From contig CAYVKA010000006.1 in NCBI GenBank assembly GCA_964451925.1, positions 1-64,000 on the forward strand: a stretch of 64,000 nucleotides of DNA. Direction: 5' to 3'. The position numbers and the translations under genes are program-made. Each line of letters starts with the position of its first letter. The stretch's first letter is position 1. The notes beneath the pieces are model-generated. The model had not been told where the DNA came from, searched no databases, and saw only the letters and a program-made list of their open reading frames with translations. This document shows, in pieces, positions 58,711 to 64,000 of the stretch. This DNA is from Nevskia sp964451925 (GTDB lineage Bacteria; Pseudomonadota; Gammaproteobacteria; Nevskiales; Nevskiaceae).

Positions 58711-58844
58711 CGCAAAGTGCCACGCTTCTCCGGCCGCAGGAAGGCTGTGGTCCTGTCTCCGGTCGGTCGGCTTCGCTGCGCTTGAGCCGACCTGCGCAAT
58801 CCCGGGCTTTACGGCGGCAGCCCAGGTTCCGGTTGTGCCGCGCC

Positions 58845-59789
58845 TCAGTGGAAACAATCCAGGTCGTCGGCGAAAGCCACCGGCCCTGGATACGCCGCGG
58901 CGATAGCCTGGCGCGTTTCCGCTTCGCGGCCGAGCGTGCGCAGCATGCGGTGCGACAGCACCAGGGATTTCACCCTGGCGCTGGCCGCGATCCGCCCGAT
59001 CACGGACGGCGGCATGTGCAGTTGCAGCAAGGTGCCGCCGGTGCCCTCGGGCACGGCGTTGTGCGCCAGCAGCAGGTCCGCATGCTGCGCCAGCATTTCG
59101 AGATTGCCGTTGATGCCGCTGGTATCGCCGGAAAAGACCAGGGTCTTGCCGCCGATGCGAACACGCCAGGCCAGGGCCGGCGCATTGCCATGGAGCATGG
59201 TGGCCGCCGCCAGTTCCAGGCCGCCGCCCGAAAAAACCGGCTGGATGCCCTGTGCCGGCGGGGCGACATCGTGTGCTTCCAGCTTGAAGCCGGAGTTCTC
59301 GGCGTTGAGGAAATCACCCAGGTAGCGATATGCCCCGCGCCGCGGGTCGAACAGGGCGGCGAGCCATTCGCTGGTGGCGGGAAAGGACTCGTTGCCGGCG
59401 GGGCCGTATACCGGCAGCGGCTGCTGCCGGTCCTCGAAATAGGCCGACTTCATCAGCGCCGGAAAGTCGGCGCTGTGGTCGATGTGCAGGTGCGAAAACA
59501 GGATCACGTCGAGCGTCGCCACCCGCGCTCCGGACTGGCCGAAGCGCAGTGCGCTGCCGCCGCCGCTGTCGAGCAGCACCTGCGCGCGGCCGTCCTGCCA
59601 CACCAGATAGCTGCTGGAAGCGCGCCGGTCCCCGGTTTCCGGGCCGCCCGATCCGAGCACCTGCAGTTCCACGCCGTGACCGGTGCAGGCCCGGGGATGC
59701 GCCCTGGCGGTCGCCGCCTGGAGCGGCACAGCGGCGCAGACCAGGCCGAGGCCGAGCCACAGCCGCAGGGCCAATCGCCGCTTGATCAT
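58845..59789 (-). CDS. Exported metallo-beta-lactamase-fold hydrolase
   Basis: A 314-residue protein with a signal peptide (cleavage near ALQAATA, residue 26) followed by an MBL-fold domain. LLDSGGGSA, FSHLHIDHSADF (the HxHxDH metal motif, His100-His105), HGN, SGDTSGI (Asp222) and LSHRM near residue 280 give a two-metal site. The group includes RNase Z-like and arylsulfatase/phosphodiesterase enzymes; a secreted sulfatase or ester hydrolase is possible. Minus strand, 36 bp after the cupin gene. Confidence 0.83.
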   Translation of the reverse strand: MIKRRLALRLWLGLGLVCAAVPLQAATARAHPRACTGHGVELQVLGSGGPETGDRRASSSYLVWQDGRAQVLLDSGGGSALRFGQSGARVATLDVILFSHLHIDHSADFPALMKSAYFEDRQQPLPVYGPAGNESFPATSEWLAALFDPRRGAYRYLGDFLNAENSGFKLEAHDVAPPAQGIQPVFSGGGLELAAATMLHGNAPALAWRVRIGGKTLVFSGDTSGINGNLEMLAQHADLLLAHNAVPEGTGGTLLQLHMPPSVIGRIAASARVKSLVLSHRMLRTLGREAETRQAIAAAYPGPVAFADDLDCFH

Positions 59790-59824
59790 GCCGGAAGGGC
59801 GGCGCGGAAACGTTCCGCGCGCTT

Positions 59825-60355
59825 CTATTCCCCGTCCCAGTAGTCCAGCGTACCCCCGGCGCGACCGACGTACTGGAAGCCCTGCGGCTTGCCGTCCGCG
59901 CCGGGCGGGTACTCGGCACGGATGGCGAACTTGCCGGAATTCGGATAGTCGCAGACCTCCGGCGTTAGCTTGGTGCTCACCGCCAGGACCTTCAACTCGC
60001 GGTCCGAGGTGTTGACGATCTGGTGCGCCGTTTCCGGCCCGCCGGGCGGGCAGGCGATGACATCGCCGGCGCGCAGCGGGTGGCGCGCGCCGCCCAGGCG
60101 CAGTTCGCCGCGGCCCTCGATGACGAAGAACATCTCCTCGTTGACGCGGTGATTGTGCAGCGGGAACGCCTGCTTGCCCGGCGCGATGATGGTCAGGTTG
60201 TAACCCAGCTTCTGCGCGCCCAGCGTCTGGCCGATGAAGCCCAGCCGTGCGTCGAATTTTTCCAGGATGTGGGCCGGCGGTTCCTTCGGCGCGAGCTGGC
60301 GCAGCGGAATGCACGGCACATCGGCGATGTTGAGGATCGGTGGCTTGGTGGTCAT
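59825..60355 (-). CDS. Cupin-domain protein
   Basis: A 176-residue cupin with motif 1 LHNHRVNEEMFFVIEGRGEL (two His and one Glu as metal ligands) and motif 2 PGGPETAHQIVNTSDRE. Single-domain cupins of this type are dioxygenases, isomerases or binding proteins; no specific role can be read. It is followed by the MBL-fold hydrolase gene on the same strand and preceded, about 100 bp away, by the LuxR regulator gene. Confidence 0.85.
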   Translation of the reverse strand: MTTKPPILNIADVPCIPLRQLAPKEPPAHILEKFDARLGFIGQTLGAQKLGYNLTIIAPGKQAFPLHNHRVNEEMFFVIEGRGELRLGGARHPLRAGDVIACPPGGPETAHQIVNTSDRELKVLAVSTKLTPEVCDYPNSGKFAIRAEYPPGADGKPQGFQYVGRAGGTLDYWDGE

Positions 60356-60459
60356 GGGTGACGTTCAGGAAAAGGTTATGCCCAAGCCTAGCCGGAAGAT
60401 CGGCGCCCGCATAGCTGGCGACCACAGGGCCCCGCCTGCGGGCTGCGCTCCGGGCGACG

Positions 60460-61674
60460 CTAGCCCAGCGTGATGACGCTGTTCAGCAGCAGGCGCACCA
60501 GCATGGTCTGCCGCGTCACACCGGTCTTGCAGAAGATCGAGCGCAGGTGGGTGCGGGCGGTGTTGCGCCGCACATCCATTTTCTCGGCCGCCTCGTCCAG
60601 CGTCAGGCCGTCGGCCAGCAGCAGGGCCAGCGAGGCTTCCATGCGGGTCAGGCCGAACAGCCGGCGCACCAGCTCGTGCGAGGGCTGGGCGGCGCTGGAT
60701 TCGGGGTCGCGCAGGAACACCGCCACGGCCGGACGCTGGCGGCTTTCCGACCAGGTGCCGAGCGGGATCTGCCGCACCAGCACGCCGAGCTTGGCGCGGC
60801 CGGAGGGGCGGGTGACGGACATGGCCTCGACCACGCCGGGGGTCCTGTCGGCGGCGGTGCTGCTGAGTGCCTGGCGCACCATGCGCTGCAGTTCGCGGCC
60901 TTCCTGGGTCACTTCCACCGAGAGGTTGTTGCCGCTGAGCCAGATGCCGTCCTTCTCCGCCAGGATGCGGCGCGCTTCCTGATTGGTTTCGAGGATGGTG
61001 CCGTTCTGCGAGAAGCTGATGATGCCCAGCAGCATGCGGTTGACGGTACCGGCAAACAGCTGGCGCTCGCATTCGAGGAAATCGAGGCGGGCATGCAGCT
61101 GGATCGAGCGCTTCAGGTGCGGCAGCAGGAAGCGGATCAGCGCCTTGTCCTCGCTGCTGAAGGGCTGCGCCTCGTGCGAGCGCGTGATGCGCAGGCGGCA
61201 CTCGATGCCTTCCTTGGTGTAGATGTCGGCGCCGAGCAGGTGGCGCACGCCGAGCGGGCGCAGGTACTCCTGATACACCGTGCTCTGCAGCCACTGCTTG
61301 CCGATCAGCTCCTCGGCGGTGACCACTTCGCCCTCGGCCAGGCGCACGAACGGGTCCATGGCGAAGAAATGGGTCTCGTAGGCTTCGATGCCCTGCTTGG
61401 TCACGGTGCCGGTGTTGATCATCACGCCGGCGTTTTCCGAGGACGGCGGGCGCAGCATCAGCGTGACGTGGGCGGCCTGCAGGCTGTCGCGCATCAGCTG
61501 CAGCGCGGCCTGCCATGGCGGTGATTCCATGGCGCCTTCGTAGATGGCGCCGATCAGGCGGTCGAGCGGGGCCAGGCCCACGGCTTCCGCCAGGTTGTCC
61601 AGGGAGAACTTGCCGCCGGCGCGGCCGATGGACCCTTCGTTGTCGCTGAATGTCGACTTCGCTACCAAAGGCAT
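60460..61674 (-). CDS. LuxR-family transcriptional regulator, possible steroid regulator
   Basis: A 404-residue protein with a ~320-residue N-terminal sensory region containing a PAS/GAF-like part (MLLGIISFSQNGTILETNQE) and a C-terminal LuxR helix-turn-helix (RRLFGLTRMEASLALLLADG, then LDEAAEKMDVRRNTARTHLR). GAGGAGG 6-12 bp upstream marks ATG 61674. TeiR, the testosterone-inducible regulator of Comamonas, is a LuxR-type protein of about this length; with the divergent ketosteroid isomerase gene the same role is likely, though I cannot align the two from memory. Confidence 0.83.
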   Translation of the reverse strand: MPLVAKSTFSDNEGSIGRAGGKFSLDNLAEAVGLAPLDRLIGAIYEGAMESPPWQAALQLMRDSLQAAHVTLMLRPPSSENAGVMINTGTVTKQGIEAYETHFFAMDPFVRLAEGEVVTAEELIGKQWLQSTVYQEYLRPLGVRHLLGADIYTKEGIECRLRITRSHEAQPFSSEDKALIRFLLPHLKRSIQLHARLDFLECERQLFAGTVNRMLLGIISFSQNGTILETNQEARRILAEKDGIWLSGNNLSVEVTQEGRELQRMVRQALSSTAADRTPGVVEAMSVTRPSGRAKLGVLVRQIPLGTWSESRQRPAVAVFLRDPESSAAQPSHELVRRLFGLTRMEASLALLLADGLTLDEAAEKMDVRRNTARTHLRSIFCKTGVTRQTMLVRLLLNSVITLG

Positions 61675-61971
61675 TGACCCTCCTCGCTCCGTCATGCCGA
61701 ACTCCGCCCCCGGCGCCTGTGGGGATAGGTATGGGCGCCATGGACGCAGCCACTCGTGCTTCGATCGCCTGTTTCGGTTCCGGTCCTCTCTGATCGGGAC
61801 GGCTTCCGGGGAAGCCTGCACTTTATGGCCTAAGTATATGCCAGGGATTAACCCGAACGGACGATTCTGGAGCATAGCCCCACGATGGAGCATGGCGCAT
61901 TGACATTTGCCGCCATTGGCGCCGTTTTTACGGCCCTTGACGGCGGCCCTTCCACCCCGACGGACAAGCGG

Positions 61972-62349
61972 ATGCCCAGCGAAAACCTGATGAAGCAGGC
62001 CATGCAGGCCTATATCGACGCCTTCAACCGTTCCGACGCCCAGGGGGTGATCGACCTCTACGCCGACGACGCCACTGTGGAAGACCCGGTCGGCAAGGAC
62101 GTGATACGCGGCAAGGAGAAGATCGCCGCCTTCTACCGCATGTCCATCGCCACCGGCGCCCGCCTGTCCCTGGCCGCCCCGGTGCGCGCCTCCCACGGCA
62201 ATTCCGCCGCCATGGCCTTCGACGTGCGGCTCGACATGCCGCAGGGCCGGGCGTTGATCCGCGTCATCGACGTGATGACTTTCAACGAGGCCGGCAAATT
62301 CACCTCGATGCGCGCTTTCTGGGGGCCAGGCGACATGGAGATGGCCTGA
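61972..62349 (+). CDS. ksi: Steroid Delta5-3-ketosteroid isomerase
   Basis: A 125-residue NTF2-fold enzyme, the same length as Comamonas KSI. The catalytic residues align: Tyr14 (MQAYIDAFN), Asp38 in LYADDATVEDPVG, and Asp100 in IRVIDVMTF, corresponding to Tyr14, Asp38 and Asp99 of the Comamonas enzyme. It moves the C5-C6 double bond of 3-oxo-5-ene steroids to C4-C5. ATG 61972 gives this match; a longer frame to 61885 is less likely. It is divergent from the LuxR gene, and the 297-bp gap between them (61675-61971) should hold both promoters. Confidence 0.9.
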   Translation: MPSENLMKQAMQAYIDAFNRSDAQGVIDLYADDATVEDPVGKDVIRGKEKIAAFYRMSIATGARLSLAAPVRASHGNSAAMAFDVRLDMPQGRALIRVIDVMTFNEAGKFTSMRAFWGPGDMEMA

Positions 62350-62454
62350 GACCCGGGCGCCCGTCATGCCCGCCATGGGGGCGCACAGCGGTAAACGTGT
62401 CCTGCATCGGGAGCGGAGGCCGGCGCCTGGGCGGCCGTCCGCCCGGGTGGATGC

Positions 62455-62727
62455 TCAGGCCCCGGAGCCGAGCGCGCCAAGCACCTCGAGAACGAGCTGC
62501 CTGCCTTCGAGCAGGTAGGCCCTGACCTGCGGGTCCTTGACGCTGTCCGGAATCCCTTCGTCGGCGCCGATGATCTGGGCGATCTCGCTCAACTCCGCGT
62601 CGAGCGTCTTTCCCTGTGCCCCGTGCGCGATGATGATTTCAGTGAGCGACCCCGGCACATAGTCGGCCATGTGCGCAGGGGGGCCTTTCTCGATATAGCT
62701 CTTGCAGCGCGTATCAAGCTTGTTCAC
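62455..62727 (-). CDS. Hypothetical small protein
   Basis: A 90-residue acidic, helical protein (LTEIIIAHGAQGKTLDAELS, AYLLEGRQLVLEVLGALG). No family recognised and no signal or membrane segment. A weak ribosome-binding site (GAGGG) precedes ATG 62727. Codon use is normal for the window. It could be a real small gene or an open frame in the gap between the isomerase and NTF2-like genes. Confidence 0.5.
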   Translation of the reverse strand: MNKLDTRCKSYIEKGPPAHMADYVPGSLTEIIIAHGAQGKTLDAELSEIAQIIGADEGIPDSVKDPQVRAYLLEGRQLVLEVLGALGSGA

Positions 62728-62959
62728 TTTTGGAAACCCTCACAGCGAACGCCGGTTGAGCGCATCGACGGCCACAACCTGTTGCCGCATTGGAGCGGTT
62801 CCCGAATCAAGCTGGTCATGAGGCGGTGATTCCGCGGCAACCAGCTGGCAATGTCGCCGAATTGAACCGCGAAATCAATGCTTTCGCCTCCCCTTCTCGA
62901 AATAGGTATCGTCCGTCCCCGGGTCCGGATGGTCGTTGGATTCCGCGCTCATTTCAGGG

Positions 62960-63370
62960 TCATAGACGCATCATCGGCTCCAGCGGCGCGCCGGTACGCG
63001 CGGCCCGCAGCGGCGCGGTATCCATGTAGACGCGCTCCTCGACGATGCGTCCGTCCCGCAGGCGCAGTTTGTCGACACCGCGCCAGTCGAAGCGCTTGCC
63101 GTTGGCGACACGGGTGCTCTGCCACTCGATGGTCACGGTGTCGCCGCGTGCGCTCCAGTCGAGCAGCTGCCACACCAGGTCGGGCGCGGCTTCTTTCTGG
63201 ATTTCGTTGAGCCGGCCGAGCTCGCTGCCGGGCAGGGGGAGATCAAGCAGCGGCGTGTGCAGCAGACCGTCGGGATGCCACAGGGAAAGGAAGGCGGCGC
63301 TATCGCGCGCCGCCCAAGCGGCTGCGAAGCGTGTGACGAAGTCCTGCACCTCGTGATCGGTCATGGCCAT
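62960..63370 (-). CDS. NTF2/SnoaL-like protein
   Basis: A 136-residue NTF2-fold protein: MTDHEVQDFVTRFAAAWAAR, SLWHPDGLLHTPL, then TVTIEWQSTRVANGKRFDWR and KLRLRDGRIVEERVYMDTAP. The pattern (helical N terminus, W-H-x-D-G loop, strand ending in RDGRI) is that of the SnoaL_2/ketosteroid isomerase-like group but without the KSI Asp38 motif. Start ATG 63370 or 63364. It is divergent from the HsaA-type gene at 63599. Confidence 0.78.
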   Translation of the reverse strand: MAMTDHEVQDFVTRFAAAWAARDSAAFLSLWHPDGLLHTPLLDLPLPGSELGRLNEIQKEAAPDLVWQLLDWSARGDTVTIEWQSTRVANGKRFDWRGVDKLRLRDGRIVEERVYMDTAPLRAARTGAPLEPMMRL

Positions 63371-63598
63371 GCTCGCGTTGGATTGCGGGCACTGTAGGGC
63401 GCGCGAGCGGCTCCGTCTGGCCGCATTCGGACCCTGCCAACAATGCGCCTGTAGGCCACTAGTCATTTCGGACGATGACGCATCCGCGCTTTTCTGTGAA
63501 AAAGATCATCGACAAAAGCCGGTTGCCGCGCCCTCCGTCGGCGCGCCTGTCCGCGTTCAAAAACCGATCGAATTTCCTTAGAGTTTCAGGAGGATGCT

Positions 63599-64000
63599 GT
63601 GCCCACCCAAGCCCAAAAGGCCAGCCCGCTGGTCAGTCCCGAAATCCTGTTGCAGCGTGCCCGCGAGATGGTGCCTGTGCTGGCCTCCCGCGCCAGCAAG
63701 ACCGAGGAGCTGCGCCGCGTGCCGGACGAGACGGTGGCGGAGATGCAGGCGGCCGGTTTCTTCCGTGTGCTGCAGGCCAAGCAGTACGGCGGCTACGAGA
63801 TGGACCCGCAGGTGTTCTACGACATCTGCATGACGCTGGCCGAGGGCTGCATGTCCACCGCCTGGATCTACGGCGTCATCGGCGTGCACAACTGGCAGCT
63901 GGCTTGCTTTGACCCGCGCGCCTCGGACGAGGTGTGGAAGGACGACACCTCGACCCTGGTGGCCTCGACCTACATGCCCAAGGGCCAGGTCAAGCCGGTC
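63599..64000 (+). CDS. hsaA: HsaA-type flavin-dependent monooxygenase, 5' part (cut by window edge)
   Basis: The first 134 codons of an acyl-CoA-dehydrogenase-fold monooxygenase: SPEILLQRAREMVPVLASRA, RRVPDETVAEMQAAGFF, then QYGGYEMDPQVFYDICMTLA and CMSTAWIYGVIGVHNWQLAC. This matches HsaA/TesA2, the oxygenase that hydroxylates 3-HSA to the catechol 3,4-DHSA using reduced flavin. Start is GTG 63599, with AGGAGG 5 bp upstream. The frame stays open to the last base, so the gene continues outside. A small palindrome GTCAT-N8-ATGAC (63462-63479) lies upstream. Confidence 0.85.
   Translation, partial: MPTQAQKASPLVSPEILLQRAREMVPVLASRASKTEELRRVPDETVAEMQAAGFFRVLQAKQYGGYEMDPQVFYDICMTLAEGCMSTAWIYGVIGVHNWQLACFDPRASDEVWKDDTSTLVASTYMPKGQVKPV

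Noticed and set aside
1..64000. CRISPR arrays, rRNA, tRNA, integrase or transposase genes
   Set aside because: I saw no evenly spaced direct repeats, no conserved rRNA or T-arm-like structures outside coding sequence, and no recombinase-like proteins.

Overview
The window is 64 kb of very GC-rich, densely coded bacterial DNA. Gene content (rsmJ, lpxH, dusA, many two-component proteins, DUF1302-type outer membrane protein, WS/DGAT) fits a free-living gammaproteobacterium. The mix of steroid and isoprenoid catabolism genes resembles Nevskiales/Solimonadaceae or Steroidobacteraceae; that placement is inference. I see no rRNA, tRNA, CRISPR array, transposase or integrase.

Layout. (1) 0.1-7.4 kb is mostly housekeeping on the minus strand: a YkgJ-type cysteine protein, DUF4124 and DUF3014 proteins, a SixA-like phosphatase, rsmJ, then dusA, a cyclophilin lipoprotein, lpxH, two thioesterases, an unknown protein and an SCP2 protein. 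(2) 7.6-15.7 kb is signalling and redox: a REC-EAL protein, then a minus-strand set of periplasmic binding-like protein, porin and hybrid sensor kinase behind a well-spaced FNR/ANR promoter, a cytochrome c and two small membrane-anchored unknowns. (3) 15.7-32.6 kb is a catabolic cluster resembling the acyclic terpene (Atu) pathway: SDRs, an isovaleryl/citronellyl-type acyl-CoA dehydrogenase, two crotonases, an AtuA-family protein, a TetR regulator, a biotin-dependent carboxylase in three ORFs, an esterase, PrpE, ferredoxin reductase and ferredoxin. Two promoters share a nearly identical 21-bp palindrome, probably the TetR operator. (4) 32.6-37.5 kb has a WS/DGAT acyltransferase, a DUF1302-type protein and a flavin reductase fused to a MarR-like domain. 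(5) 37.5-47.8 kb has a REC-HDOD protein, a minus-strand set of two paralogous DUF1214-like proteins with a sulfotransferase, SDR and EthD protein, a kinase/double-receiver pair and a hemerythrin. (6) 47.9-64 kb is steroid-type aromatic-ring catabolism: hydrolase, hydratase, acylating aldehyde dehydrogenase and aldolase (HsaD/E/G/F type), several SDRs and NTF2-fold proteins, a VOC protein, a cupin, a metallo-hydrolase, a LuxR regulator, a ketosteroid isomerase with its catalytic residues intact, and the start of an HsaA-type monooxygenase cut by the window edge. A lower-GC cassette of two unknown genes sits inside this region at 53.0-53.9 kb.

How it fits together. The ketosteroid isomerase, HsaA-type oxygenase, flavin reductase and meta-cleavage lower pathway suggest degradation of steroid A/B rings to pyruvate and propionyl- or acetyl-CoA. 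PrpE could activate propionate. The Atu-like cluster would handle methyl-branched acyl-CoAs by carboxylation. The extradiol dioxygenase is not in the window and may lie downstream of the right edge.
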